From positions 2,475,845 through 2,539,844 of the forward strand of contig CM035359.1 in the NCBI GenBank assembly GCA_020137815.1: a stretch of DNA of 64,000 bases, in the 5' to 3' direction. The notes beneath the pieces are model-generated. The model made no database searches and was not told the origin of the DNA. It worked only from the letters and a program-made list of their open reading frames with translations. The first letter of the stretch is position 1. The number at the start of each line of letters is the position of its first letter. Origin of the DNA: Hormiphora californensis. Lineage: Eukaryota > Ctenophora > Tentaculata > Cydippida > Pleurobrachiidae. A program made the translations under genes and the position numbers. This document shows positions 33,600 to 44,945 of this stretch, one piece after another.

Positions 33600-36500
33600 A
33601 TCTAATTTTCCAATAAAAAAATACAAGAGTTCCGACCCCCTGGATTTTTCAAAGTTTTTTGGGATTCTTTTTAATTAAGGATTTATTATCTTTTTCCGTA
33701 ATTTTGGGTGTATTTAAATACCTAGAGCGCTGTAAACCCCCGTCAAACCCCCGTTTTCCCCGGGGAAATGCTGGGGGAAAAGGGTTTTCCCCCGGTAAAT
33801 CAGGGTCCCCGGTTTTATATCGGGGTAAAATACTTTAATTTTCCTATATGGGGGGGAAGTTTTAATCCTCCGGTAAATCGGGGTTCCGGAAAAAATGGGC
33901 GGGGGCCCCCGGGAAAATTTGGGGGGTCGGATTTATATCATTACTTTTAATTTTTTCCTTTTTTTCAATTTTTTCCAAAGGGTCAGTCAACTGGGTGACT
34001 AATGGCATTTTTAGACATTGGGGAAATTTGGGGTTTCCCCCTGTCCCCCAAAAACATATTTCTTTCATTTTTTTCAGGGGCTTTTCAAAAACCAAAAATT
34101 TTTGGCTTTGTCACTTGCACATTTGGAATCAAAAACTTGTGTTTGGGCAACGTTGAGTTTATCTTTCCAAAAAAAGGGGTATGCCAAACAGACCTTTTTT
34201 CTTAAACTTTTGGGCTTTTTTTTCAGGCGGTTTTTAAAAACCCTCAAAACGTTCCAAATCTAATTGATGTTTCCCGCCTCAATAAAATTTCAGTACTCAA
34301 TTGGTTTTTCCCAGCTCACTTCTACAAATTTTTTCTAAATGTTTTTTTTGGGAAAAAGCTTTTGCCAAGGGCCCGAGATATTTGGGTCCCTTTTTGTGGC
34401 CTAACAATGGAGGGAAGTTTTTTTGGGGATCCCGGTCTGATAATCAAACCAAAAACCGGGGGCCCCGGGAGAGAAGCGTTTGGTTTTTTTCTTTTTTTTC
34501 CCAAAAACAGGGTTTTTGAAAGTTTCAGTCATGCACATCTCCAAAATACGATATTTTATCCCCTAGGGATTTGTACATAATGGGATTTTAATACGGATAG
34601 GAAATTCTAACAAAATTTCTTTAAAAGGTTCACTGAATCCTTTCCCTCTTCTATAGGGGAGCGTCATGTAAATCCCTAAACGAGTAGAATGACGATTTTT
34701 AAGTGGGGTGAGATTCAATCCGTGTCTACCTGTTTGCTTTAATTCCCCCTAAACCATTCAACCGGGAAAAGGGTTGAATTTCTACAGCATTTTTTTCTCA
34801 AAAAACCAATCATATTCTTTTATTTTTTTTAACCCGCGGGTGTAAAATACCCGTGATGGTGGGAAAATGTTTTATACAGTCACCCCGTTTTTCCCGGGGA
34901 CCCTGGGGGGGGAACCTTTTCCCCGGGGGAAAATGGGGGGGTTACCCGGTATATCGGGGTAAAATATGTTAATTTCCTATTATATGGGGGGAAAGGTTAT
35001 CCCCCCCGGAAATCGAGGGCCCGGAAAAATTTCGGGGCCCGACTGTTTTTTAAATTTTACAATTTTACAAAAAATAGGTCTCCATACCCCAGGGATGTTG
35101 TTTGATAAACTAAATTTTAGAGGATGCTCCGATTTTTTAAACGTTTTTTTTTTGCAATGGGCGGTTTCGGGTTGGGGGTTCTTTTCATACTTTGTATTTC
35201 GGCCATGGAGGCGCTCCTCAGACGGGGAAAAAAAATAGAAAAGACCCCGGGGTTGGTATTTTTTAAAATTTTCCGAAAAACTTTTCGGGGTTTCCTTAAA
35301 GGAAATTATATATTCCCTTTATAAAATTTTGTTTTGGGGTTTTGTCGGAACCCTCGTTCTTTTTAAATTTTTCAAAAAAAAACCCGGGGTTTTGTGAAGG
35401 GGGTCGCCCACTGGGGGGGAATTGCCCACCATTTTAAAATCCCCGACCTCGAAGCTTTTGGGGGACATTGACACCAAACGGGAATAAAGGGTTGCGCAGG
35501 ACCGAGATCATCTCAATCCCTTTATATTATTCCGAAGGGGAAAATAGGTGAAAATGTATCCGCAAAGCAGGGAGGGTGGTATTATGGTAAAAAACCCCTG
35601 CCCAAACGGGGAAAAGGGGTTTTTTAATTTTTTTTTTTTTGTATAAGCAAAAATTTATTGTATAATTTTCAGCGCAAAAAACCCTTCCATTTTTTTATTA
35701 TAGGTGGGGGATATAAGACAAATTTTAAACCCGCTGATATTTATTTTATTTTAGGATTGGGAGGTGGGGGGGAAATTTTGGTTTTCCCACGGAGGGTCCA
35801 ACAAATTTTCTTTTTAAACGCACTCCCCAATATATCACCTATTTTCTTTTGGGTAATGCAAAAACCTAAATTAAAATTAACGGAGATCGGGTTAAGGGGT
35901 TCTCGGGGCCCTTTTTCCAAACCCGGGCTGTCACTTTAATTATAATTGAGAACTTTTATTGTTCATAATTATTCGCCCAGTTGGGGCCCATCAGCTTGGG
36001 TTTTCACAATCACCGCCCCCAATAAATCAAGGGGACTAAATTTAAAACCAGCAAACACTGAACATTTTAAAAAATATGGGGCATTTAAAATTTTGGGGGT
36101 TTGGGGGGTGCCCCTTTTGTTTATCCCCGTGTTTGATCAATACGGGACCACCCCCTAAAACAGTTCTACCATGGACGGTGTCAAGAGCCCTATCAGGATC
36201 CAGGGGAAAGTTTTTAAAACTACTAAACACCCCCTTGCCCAACTTTTAGCCAAAAATAAAGGTTTTTAAATTTCTGTTTTAACTGCGGGTTTTTAATTGG
36301 AAAAATGAGTCTAAATATTTTCAAAATCTCCAGTGTGCTGACTTTAATGAAAAACTCATTTTTGAGTGGTAATTTTATGGGGTTTTGCCTGAAACTTTAA
36401 AAAATTTTTACTTTTTTTAAACACTTTAAACCCATGCGGGAAATTTTTAATTATTTTTTAATTTTTTAATTATACAAGATTGTGTTTTATAGGAACCGGG

Positions 36501-37130
36501 TTGTGACGGTAAAAATTTCCCCGGGGTTTTAAGGGAGGACTACCTCGGCCTACATGGATAACCTACCCTTTGGAAAATCCCCCTTTCTGGAGGGTTTCTC
36601 TATTTTTACTTTTTTACGTTTTCCCAGGATTACTGGCCTGGGGAAATTATTAGAACTGAATATTTTCAGGTATGGGGGAAACAGAAAAATTGGGGTTCAA
36701 TTGTTACCAAATTTTTTGCAGGAGTTTCCCCTTTCCCGGGAAACCCACTCAAACCATTTTGACTAAAATCCTGCTTATATCCATAATGAATTTTTGGGAT
36801 TCTCGGGAAATCTAACAAATTTAAAATTTTCTCTATTTTTGCGGGTTTAAAGGGTTTCCCCAAGGGGAAACAGGGAAATCGAAACGGGGTTTTAAAATGT
36901 TTCTGGTTTTACTTTATCAATCTGGGTATAATTGTAATTAACTTCTCTTCCCCGATCCCCCGGATGATTATATATTTGGGTTTTTAGTACTAAAAATTTC
37001 TGATTTATTGCTGATGTGTGTTTTTGTGGGGTTTAAAAGAACAAAATGTTTTAAAATTTAAAATTTAAATGGGGGAATGATTTTGGTGAGAAAAAGGGTT
37101 TGTTGTCCAGGGAAAAAAGGAATGAAAGAG
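33600..37130 (+). pseudogene. Polytopic membrane protein gene, degraded second copy
   Basis: Collinear with 13043-24560 but without the large intron insertions. Recognisable exons lie at about 33610-33705, 34225-34530, 34625-34760, 35090-35300, 35755-35850, 35975-36085, 36280-36370, 36490-36675 and 36845-37125. The start codon and most frames are broken by the poor consensus. The donor after the 36490-36675 exon reads GT here, where the first copy reads GC. A pogo/Tigger-like insertion at about 33740-33893 is unique to this copy. Confidence 0.75.
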
Positions 37131-38269
37131 GAAGAAAAAAAATAATTTTTGCATGATTTTTTTCTATAAAAAATTTGTGGTTCAAATTTTTTTAAAAAGC
37201 TTTCAAAATTCAAATACCCAGTCGCCCCCTAACAAAAGTAAAACGCCCCCTTTGCCAGCGCACGAAGGGGTTTTTCGAACCCAAAACCTTGTTGTGACCC
37301 CCCCAAAAGAGTGGGGCAATGAAATGTATCCAAAGGTTGTCGGGGGCCCGGGTTGTGGGTAAGGAGGCCAGATGGGAAAAATATTTAAATTACAGTTATA
37401 GGACGGTTTGGGAAAACCGGGAATGGAGCCAGACAAAAACATTTTAAAAAAGCGAAGGCTTCCCTGATATGAATTTGGGGGGGACTGGGGGGCCCTTTTG
37501 GCATGGGAATAGTTTTCCCCTCCTTCGGTCCATCTTTCACCCTTTTTTCAAAGTTTTCAAAAAAGGGACGTTCCAAAAAAAATTTTTGGGGGAAGCTGGG
37601 TTTCAGGGAAACATGCCCGTTTTCGTTTGATATTGTATATAAAAAAACAATTTTAGCTCTATTTTCGTCCCATGTCTTCTCCCTTATTAAAGAAAATTTG
37701 GGAAATGGGGTTTGAGGGTTTTTTTGTACCAAATATCCCTTTTTTGGGGCACGTGCATTTTTAGAGGTGGAGTTTAGAGGGGGGGAGCCTTTCCAAGGTT
37801 TGGGTTGCAGTATTTTCAATGATGTATTTTTTTTGGGAAACATTCGGGCCATTCTGACCCCTAGGGTTTTAAGGGGTAACAGAAAGAGTCGGTAAAATAG
37901 AAAAGGGGGGTACCAATAACAGTTCTTTACTTTCCTATTTGAGTCCTAAACCCCTATTTATTTGGGTCCTTTTTGACCCTAAAATATCCCTTTTAAATTT
38001 TTCCCCCAGGGTTTTTTAAAAGAAAAAAAAGGGAAATTCTAATAGGTAATGTATCCACGTTTTCCACTTTCTTTTCAACAATCCTTCTCGGGGTTTTTAA
38101 AATGAAGGGTGGGGTGGGGTGTGTGTGTGCGTAAAGGGGTTAATAAAATAGCAGGACACGGAAATTCACACACAAAAGTGCACACCTTCTTTTTTGTTTA
38201 TCAAAACCTTTTTAGAAAAATTGAAAAACAAATCTCACTCAGTCATTACTAAAAAGCCTTTTATTGTCG

Positions 38270-38845
38270 GTGTTCATAGACAATTTAGTTTTTGGGCCCT
38301 TTCTCCTGTTTTTTGTTTCTTTGTTTTTTTGGATTTTATCACGGGAAAACCCGAAACCCCAAAACCCCTAAGCCTCCATAAAAGTGAGGAAGTAGCTCTA
38401 CTCCCTTTTCCGGTTTTTTCAGTTTAAACCAAATGGCCGTTTCCCTTCTCAAAAAATTCCCAATGCCCCCAAAGGTTTGGACTTTGGGGAAAGGAAGGCT
38501 CAGAAAACACCACCTATGATTTAAAATCAGAAACCTAAGTACCCCCGAATCACATCATCAGTCTTATTATCGGGGAAAAAAAGAAAAAAATCTGTCACCT
38601 CTCACCAAAATCCCTTTTAACCAGCCCAGCAAAAAAACCCTCCACACCCCCCAAACTACTTCCGGGGGTTTACTCCAAAACCCGGGCCCCCTATTTTTTT
38701 TTCGTTAGCGGGATTTAAAGGAAGAGGAATGGGGGTTTGAAGCGGAGGGGGCCGAGGATTTGGGGGGTAGAGGTGGGGAACGAAAGAGGCCCCCTTTTTT
38801 CAGTTTGGGAAATTTTTTTAAAAAGTTACAGCTAGGTTTTGTTCA
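38270..38845 (+). pseudogene. Sulfotransferase exon 1, degraded second copy
   Basis: Matches 25898-26432 in order (signal-anchor region, Ser/Pro stem, charged segment, AAAAAGTTACAGCTAGG donor region) but with multiple indels. The start codon is not preserved in the consensus. Confidence 0.75.
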
Positions 38846-39900
38846 AAAAACAAAACTATCTGGTTGAAAAAAAACCCTCGTTTCATACCTCAAAAAAACC
38901 ATTGGTTTTAAAAACGCCCTGGGAGGGGGGGGGGCGACATGTTAATTTTGATAAGGGTCAGCACACATAGCTGTAGGTGTAGGCGCCAAAATCAAAAGTT
39001 TGATTTGGCGTGTGGTTTGTGCTGACCCTAACTTTGTTTAAAAAACAGGTGATATATTTGCATAATAAACAAAAGTTAACAGACAACAAATCCAAATCCC
39101 CTTTAGCATTGGTAATGAAATTACCACAACGCGAAAGCTCATTTGTACAGCCCAGAGAGAATAATAAAAACTCTGGACAATTGTCCAAACTACATTCATT
39201 TAGATGTAGGCGTTATTATATACAATCGGACCCCGATTAGTGGCACCCCGATTTAGTGGCAGGATTTTTTCCCCCGAGGATGCCACTAAATCGGGGTCCG
39301 ACTGTATATATGGGGGGGGGGGCCAAGGCCAAAAAAAGCCAGATCAATCCCGGATTTTAGGGCGGGTTTGGCTTTTTTTGGCTTTTTTTTGGCCCTACTT
39401 TTTTGGTCATTTTGGCATGTAATTCTGACATTATATGGTCTGTATGACACTAAAAACACTTTTAAAATGGCTTCTTTGATCTAGTTTTATCATTTTATAT
39501 CGATAGGGAAATAATTTTTTTACCGAAAAAAGTTTGATTTAAAAAAAGCCAGATCAAAAAAGCCAGATAAAAACCAAGCCAAAAAAGCCATATCAAAAAA
39601 AGCCAAAAAAAGCCAGATCAAAACTGCCAATCAAAAAAAAGCCAGATCAAAAAAGCCAAAAAAGGCCAAAAAAAAGCCAGATCCAAAAAAAGCCAGATCA
39701 AAAAAGCCAAAAAAAGCCAAAAAGGCCAAAAAAAGCCAGATCCAAAAAAAGCCAGATCAAAAAAAGCCAAAAAAAGCCAAAAGGCCAAAAAAAGCCAGAT
39801 CAAAAAAAGCCAGATCAAAAAAAGCCAGATCAGACCCGGATTTCAGGGCGGGTTTGGCTTTTTTTGGCCTTGGCCCCCCCCCCTATATATATAATATAAT

Positions 39901-40350
39901 ATGCAATGATAGGGGTGAATTCGTAACCAACCTTTAGTACGTGTTTTTGGTATTGAACACTTGCTGCATGTTGTTCTGCCAGTTGTTGTTATTTGCAACT
40001 GTTTCAGGGTGCCAATACGTCAGCACAATCAAATTGACATAAATAAATGAAAGGCGAAGAATTTGGATTTGTATATAATTTCAATTTTCAACGTGTTTTC
40101 TAGTAAATACAACATTGCACTGTCCTTGCTAACACAACAACAGCTTCTAAACGCGTCCATGAATGTTTTCGAGTACAATGTCCATTGTCCCCTTTCTTAC
40201 CGGGAAGGGGGAAGGGGAAGAGAGCCCCATCCCTAGAAAGAATACGTGCACGACATTGTGAGAGAACAGCACAGGAGGGAGAGAAAAAAGGGGATTATCG
40301 TACCCAATGAATGTGTATAGTTTCGTATCTCATCGATCTTCTTACAGTCC
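39901..40350. other. Intronic sequence, no gene recognised
   Basis: The single-copy sequence resumes here after the duplicated block. It contains a TTCGTAACCAAC fragment of the small MITE family and no convincing exon on either strand. The missing CFAP61 exon was not found here. Confidence 0.5.
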
Positions 40351-40601
40351 GTCATACACATTTTTATTTGGAATTTTCATTTGGAATTTTCATTTGAAAA
40401 CCATCCACGCGCATGCACGTGCAAGCTTCAAACACAAGTTAGAACCATGGGACTTTCACTAAAGTGATCCTTGGATCAAAACAAATAAGTTGGTGAAGGT
40501 CCCGTGCTTCTAACTTGTGTTTGAAGCTTGCACGTGCATGCGCGTGGATGGTTTTCAAATGGAAATTCCAAGTGAAAATTCCAAATGAAAATGTGTATGA
40601 C
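40351..40601. repeat. Inverted repeat with about 98-bp arms downstream of the GPCR
   Basis: Arms 40351-40448 and 40504-40601 are reverse complements (GTCATACACATTTT...GCACGTGCAAGCTTCAAACA). The loop is about 55 bp. The left arm contains TTTATT at 40363-40368, which on the minus strand is AATAAA, about 285 nt past the GPCR stop codon; it may serve as that gene's polyadenylation signal. Confidence 0.8.
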
Positions 40602-40650
40602 GCCGCGTAATCCTGCCTTGAGCGCCACCGCAAACACCGCTCAAAAGACC

Positions 40651-43600
40651 CTACTCTGAACCCACACCAGAGTGTTCAGTTTGGGCATGTGGCCCCAGAT
40701 TTTCCATCTCAATAACCTCAGGGCCATCCGGGTTCTTCTTTTCAAAGATCTTTTGAATGGACAACCCACACATCGCAATCCACGGCAAAGCGGCCTTGAC
40801 AATATCGTGGACATAATCGCTGTACAGCAAAGGATTGATGGTCGAGTTGATGGGAAGTAAGATGACGGAGAAGAGTCCGTAGTAGGGCGTCGCATCCACC
40901 ACCTCAGCCATGTGACAGAATGACACGATCAGGAGGGGAATCCAACAGATCAAATCTGTGGCAATAATCATACTTATTTTGAGTTGCATTTTCTTTAGGG
41001 ACTCAATACGAGCTTGTATGGCAGGATTTTGCTGTGCATTTTCCCTGCTAAAATTTAGGTCTTCCAGACTTTTCCTTGAGGTTGCTTCGATGTATGCGTA
41101 ACAGGAACAAATTACTGCTAAGCAAATAATGTTCAAAATTTGATAGGTCAGTGAGAATGCGAATTGTGGGTCATCGGGAAGGACAAAAAATTTAAAGAGG
41201 CACACCCCCTCATTGCCATAGAAACCAACTAGTGAATTCGAACCTTCCAAATTTCCATAATCATTCGTGTACATGCCCCTTATCAAACCTGTTATCTTAT
41301 CCCAGGAGTGACCTGTACCAGAGGGGTTCCGCAAGATCCTTCCATAGTAAGCTTCAATTACTTCCAAGTGTTCAGCTTTACCGATAATTCCGATGAAAAA
41401 CTTGAAATCCGAGTCCCACACCTGTCCATTGCCAAATATATCTTCAAACTCCTCCAATAGAATAACAGGAAATACCGCAAAAATGATCGAAACAACGATA
41501 ATGACGCTGGCTGTTGTTAGCGGAGGAGTGAATTTTACTTCAGCAGTTGAACGATGGAGTCCCGACCGTACGCCATTCACTCTTGCCAGGCTGAGGAAGG
41601 TCATTGATATGACCGAGACTGCGCTTCCTGTTGTACTAACAATTCCCATTGCATTGCAGTACTTGCTGGCCAGCCAGTTGGCCTGGTTCTCACAGTAACT
41701 AACCTGAGTGGCATCGAAAATTGCTATAGAAAGGAGATAGGCCCCAGTGAAGAGGTCACCGAGGCTAATGGTCGCTACAAGGACTTTATTCTCAAGTGCT
41801 ATCTGGTTTGTGAGTTGTCTCAGTTCCAGAATTACGCTTACCAAGGTCCACAAGTTGAGCCCAATGGCAAGAGATCCTATTAAAAACGCACTTGATTTCA
41901 GGTAGAATCCTTCCAAAATGTGCTTACTACACATATCATTGCACTCATCTGATAGGTCCATACAGTTGGGTACTCCATCACACACCGCATACAGAGGGAA
42001 ATACAGTTGGCCTTGACCTTTTGCAGATTTACATCGGAAGTTGTTTTCGCAGGTTTTCTCATCACTGCTATCTCCACAGTCATCGATCAGGTTGCAAACT
42101 TTATCATACCCCAGACACTTATTGTTATCGCATTCAAAGATTTCCTGTCCGTAAGATTCCTCTTTTGGTGTGACAAATGTCAGGGTTTTCTGGTTAGCGA
42201 CTGTAAAATATCTGTTCTTAAAATCTGCCGGGCAGGAATCGGTGTTTAATGGCTTTCTTGAGATTGGACATTTTTCATTGCAGATTCCCAAGCAGGTTAG
42301 ATAAATGTAAACTTCTCCAAATTTATAGGAGCAAGAAGCTTTTGGAGGGGCCGAAATTGTTGATTCACGTTCAATACCGAAAATTTTTGAATTGTGCATC
42401 TGTGATGTACTGAAATCTGCACATTCTCCTCGTAGGATGACAAGATTTTCCATACCAGGCAAACACGGGCTTATGTACTTATTCCAAACAGTGCCTTGGA
42501 CGGCCTTATTTGGGACTTGGGGAACAAGTCTTCGGCAGACAGCATTTTCGTTACCGCATGTATCAATTCCATCACACAGTAGATCAAAAGGTATGATTGC
42601 CCGGGGACCAAAGTTGCAGTGAAATTCATCTTTACAGGTACTGTTATCTTTCACAAACCGCTGGAATTTTCCCATTCCACAAGTAGGCCAAAGGTCAAGG
42701 ACCTCGTCCTTTCCGCCGACACAGTCCTCAACCGTGTCTCCAAGCCAATCCAACGGGAAAGAAGAGGAGTATATTGTGGGCCGAAATTTCCTCTCGCATC
42801 CAGTGCCAGTCATCCACTTGCAGTGGAGCTCGTCTTGTCCAGTGGAACAGTCACGGATGTTGTCACAAACCTGGTGCTTGTGGATGGTACAGGTAGAGGT
42901 CACATCCACACAGAGGATATCCAGCTTATCATCACAGAGGCCTTTCCGTAGTCCATCACAAACCATGACCTTGGCAACGGTGGACATGTAGCCTCCTATT
43001 GGACATGACAGTGCCACCCTGGCCGGATCGGAGCAATTGGTCTGGTCCATGAAATTCAAACAATGGGGTGCGTACAGGCCCCCCGTTTCAATATATGTCC
43101 TGTACCGTTGGATAATTTTGATAGTCGCACAGCGAGTGAAATTAAAAATTGGCACTGTGTGTATGATGTTGACATAGTTAATTGTACACATTTTCAAACC
43201 CGAGTCGCTTGTACATAATCTCGTATCAGCTTCCATGCCACAAAGACTGTTAGATAAAGTCTGAGCGGCCAAAACACATGCAGTCGTGGGGCGTAGCCAC
43301 CCATGATAGTCCGTGCATTTGTAACCATACGTATAGTCCCCGCAATGGATCTCGTCATAGCAATCTGTATCATCACAAACCCCGTTACAGTTTCTCACGG
43401 AAGCCGTCTCACATGACTTCGTGTATCCACCTATGCATGGGAAGCTATTCGGTCGACAAATATCCCGCGTTGCTCTGGGATAGTAACTGCTCTGGGATAG
43501 TAACCTGCATGCGGCAACCCCACAGAGCACTTTATTGGATGTCAGAGACGTTACATCAACATGAAAATACCCGCACATCTCATACTGTAGGGGGTCTCGG

Positions 43601-44010
43601 GGACATGTCGCGTTGAAAACCCATCGTGTAGAACGGAGGGTGTAGTAGAAATCGTTTGAGTTGTGGCACTGGAACAACAGTATCCCTGTCGCCGCGAGGT
43701 CTGCTACATCAGAGAACTGATGGGTACAGACCCGCTTCAGAAAGCCTTGATACGGGGTGATCTTGCACTCTTTCGGTGACAGGAATGAGTCAGCTGCACC
43801 CACTGCAGAGAGAGTATAAAGGGTTAATACCGGGGCAATTTGTGACACCATGTGTTTGAAGGGGGCGAATCTATGATAGAGGGCTGACAATTTGAAAGGG
43901 GCTGTTCGGTACAATGCTGTACATGTGTGTATGTGTATGGTATATTCCATTGAATCTAACAATTTACCTGCTATGATGAGTGTTAATGCTCTCAGCCATA
44001 ACCCGCTCAT
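40651..44010 (-). CDS. LDL-receptor class A repeat GPCR (rhodopsin-like, LGR/relaxin-receptor type), single exon
   Basis: A 1119-aa intronless receptor. The N-terminus is hydrophobic; a better signal peptide begins at Met54 (MVSQIAPVLTLYTLSAVGAA), so the true start may be near 43851. The ectodomain, to about residue 695, is Cys-rich with several LDLa-type modules: NCNGVCDDTDCYDEIHC near 210, CDNIRDCSTGQDELHC, CNLIDDCGDSSDEKTC near 640 and CDGVPNCMDLSDEC near 680. No leucine-rich repeats are obvious. TM1 (FLIGSLAIGLNLWTLVSVIL) is near 706, TM2 carries ISLGDLFTGAYLL, and TM7 ends STINPLLYSDY (NPxxY-type). The TM3/loop-2 motif is LARV in place of (D/E)R(Y/F). The ligand is unknown. The gene sits antisense inside intron 1 of the sulfotransferase and inside a CFAP61 intron. 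Confidence 0.88.
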   Translation of the reverse strand: MSGLWLRALTLIIAGKLLDSMEYTIHIHTCTALYRTAPFKLSALYHRFAPFKHMVSQIAPVLTLYTLSAVGAADSFLSPKECKITPYQGFLKRVCTHQFSDVADLAATGILLFQCHNSNDFYYTLRSTRWVFNATCPRDPLQYEMCGYFHVDVTSLTSNKVLCGVAACRLLSQSSYYPRATRDICRPNSFPCIGGYTKSCETASVRNCNGVCDDTDCYDEIHCGDYTYGYKCTDYHGWLRPTTACVLAAQTLSNSLCGMEADTRLCTSDSGLKMCTINYVNIIHTVPIFNFTRCATIKIIQRYRTYIETGGLYAPHCLNFMDQTNCSDPARVALSCPIGGYMSTVAKVMVCDGLRKGLCDDKLDILCVDVTSTCTIHKHQVCDNIRDCSTGQDELHCKWMTGTGCERKFRPTIYSSSFPLDWLGDTVEDCVGGKDEVLDLWPTCGMGKFQRFVKDNSTCKDEFHCNFGPRAIIPFDLLCDGIDTCGNENAVCRRLVPQVPNKAVQGTVWNKYISPCLPGMENLVILRGECADFSTSQMHNSKIFGIERESTISAPPKASCSYKFGEVYIYLTCLGICNEKCPISRKPLNTDSCPADFKNRYFTVANQKTLTFVTPKEESYGQEIFECDNNKCLGYDKVCNLIDDCGDSSDEKTCENNFRCKSAKGQGQLYFPLYAVCDGVPNCMDLSDECNDMCSKHILEGFYLKSSAFLIGSLAIGLNLWTLVSVILELRQLTNQIALENKVLVATISLGDLFTGAYLLSIAIFDATQVSYCENQANWLASKYCNAMGIVSTTGSAVSVISMTFLSLARVNGVRSGLHRSTAEVKFTPPLTTASVIIVVSIIFAVFPVILLEEFEDIFGNGQVWDSDFKFFIGIIGKAEHLEVIEAYYGRILRNPSGTGHSWDKITGLIRGMYTNDYGNLEGSNSLVGFYGNEGVCLFKFFVLPDDPQFAFSLTYQILNIICLAVICSCYAYIEATSRKSLEDLNFSRENAQQNPAIQARIESLKKMQLKISMIIATDLICWIPLLIVSFCHMAEVVDATPYYGLFSVILLPINSTINPLLYSDYVHDIVKAALPWIAMCGLSIQKIFEKKNPDGPEVIEMENLGPHAQTEHSGVGSE

Positions 44011-44821
44011 GCTGTATGGAGAAATAGCAACTCCTCAGCTGGACTAAGTAGCTAAGAAAATTAGAAAATATAATGATAATAGCTGATAGATTTATTATGA
44101 TATGTTATCTTCGATAACACAATCTACATGTGCGGTCCAAACAAAGCTAAATTATTTCAAATTCGGATGATTTAAAATCAAACTTTTACAATAGTAAGTT
44201 AATCTTAAAGTAGCATCCCTGTATTTATAGTTGTATCAAAGTTATATCTACAACAAAATATAAATATATATATTTTGTTCGCTCAATGGTTATATTCATA
44301 AACAATAAAATAATCGCAATTCCAGGAAATTCTAATATATGAAAATATGTCTTTAGTGCTCTAACAATATAATGCACTAAAACAGTGCATTATATTGTAG
44401 TCTGTAGATCTTGAAGCTGAATATAAAATATTATAAAAGAACAAAGGATTTAGATACTGAATGCTGCTATTTGTATGCTGAGCGCCCCATTGCAAAGAGA
44501 GCAACATGTAACGCAGATTTTCAAACTTTTATCAACTACAACGTAAAATAATTTATCTTTTAGCATTTGTTAATTTTGCTAATTTTGTAAATTAACTTTA
44601 GTTAACAAAATCGGAAAAAAGAGTTGATTTATTAACAATTAACATGTCGCCCACCCCCCCCCCCCATCACCCTTTTTAAACTTCAATTTGCAAGTCATAT
44701 AATTTACTATTGACTGAGTTTTACCTAAAGTTCATTCCGCTGCCGTTACATGCCAAATACAAGTACAAGAGAATATTGGCTCAGTTCTCAAAATAGCCCC
44801 CTCGGCCCTCTTGTGACCTAT
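44011..44821. other. AT-rich intronic/upstream region
   Basis: Upstream of the GPCR start (minus strand) and within sulfotransferase intron 1. It contains a palindrome around 44370-44400 (ATAATGCACTAAAACAGTGC...). A partial copy of the poly-G/ACATGTTAAT element lies at about 44560-44665 (TTAACATGTCGCCC plus a C run). No exon seen. Confidence 0.55.
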
Positions 44822-44930
44822 CAGGAACCGACCGAATCAGGAAATAATGGTCCCTGATTGGCTGATAACCAGTCACGTGACCTAAATAACGAGTTCTGAT
44901 TGGCTGTTTACTTGTGTTGGTCGGTTCCTG
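44822..44930. mobile_element. MITE with CAGGAACCGACC / GGTCGGTTCCTG termini
   Basis: 109 bp with 12-bp perfect terminal inverted repeats. Internal GATTGGCTGATAACCAGTCA and CACGTGACCTAAATAACGAG are shared with the haplotype-B copy at 33443-33557. Its right end lies 15 bp from the splice acceptor of sulfotransferase exon 2. Confidence 0.8.
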
Positions 44931-44945
44931 TGACCTTTATTTCAG

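Larger units (their letters stand above)
27737..39900. other. Second copy (haplotype B) of 6862-27480, partly unpolished
   Basis: Collinear with 6862-27480 but only 12.2 kb long, because several insertions found in the first copy are absent. The ends (27737-28840 and 38925-39900) match the first copy nearly base for base. The middle (about 28840-38920) is full of homopolymer expansions, lost bases and broken words while order and spacing are kept. This is what an uncorrected long-read consensus looks like. I interpret the block as an alternative haplotype placed in tandem by scaffolding. Confidence 0.85.

Noticed and set aside
28840-38920. Repeat-induced or APOBEC-like hypermutation of a duplicated locus
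   Set aside because: Changes include indels and homopolymer growth of all four bases instead of one directional transition, and begin and end abruptly; poor consensus explains this better.
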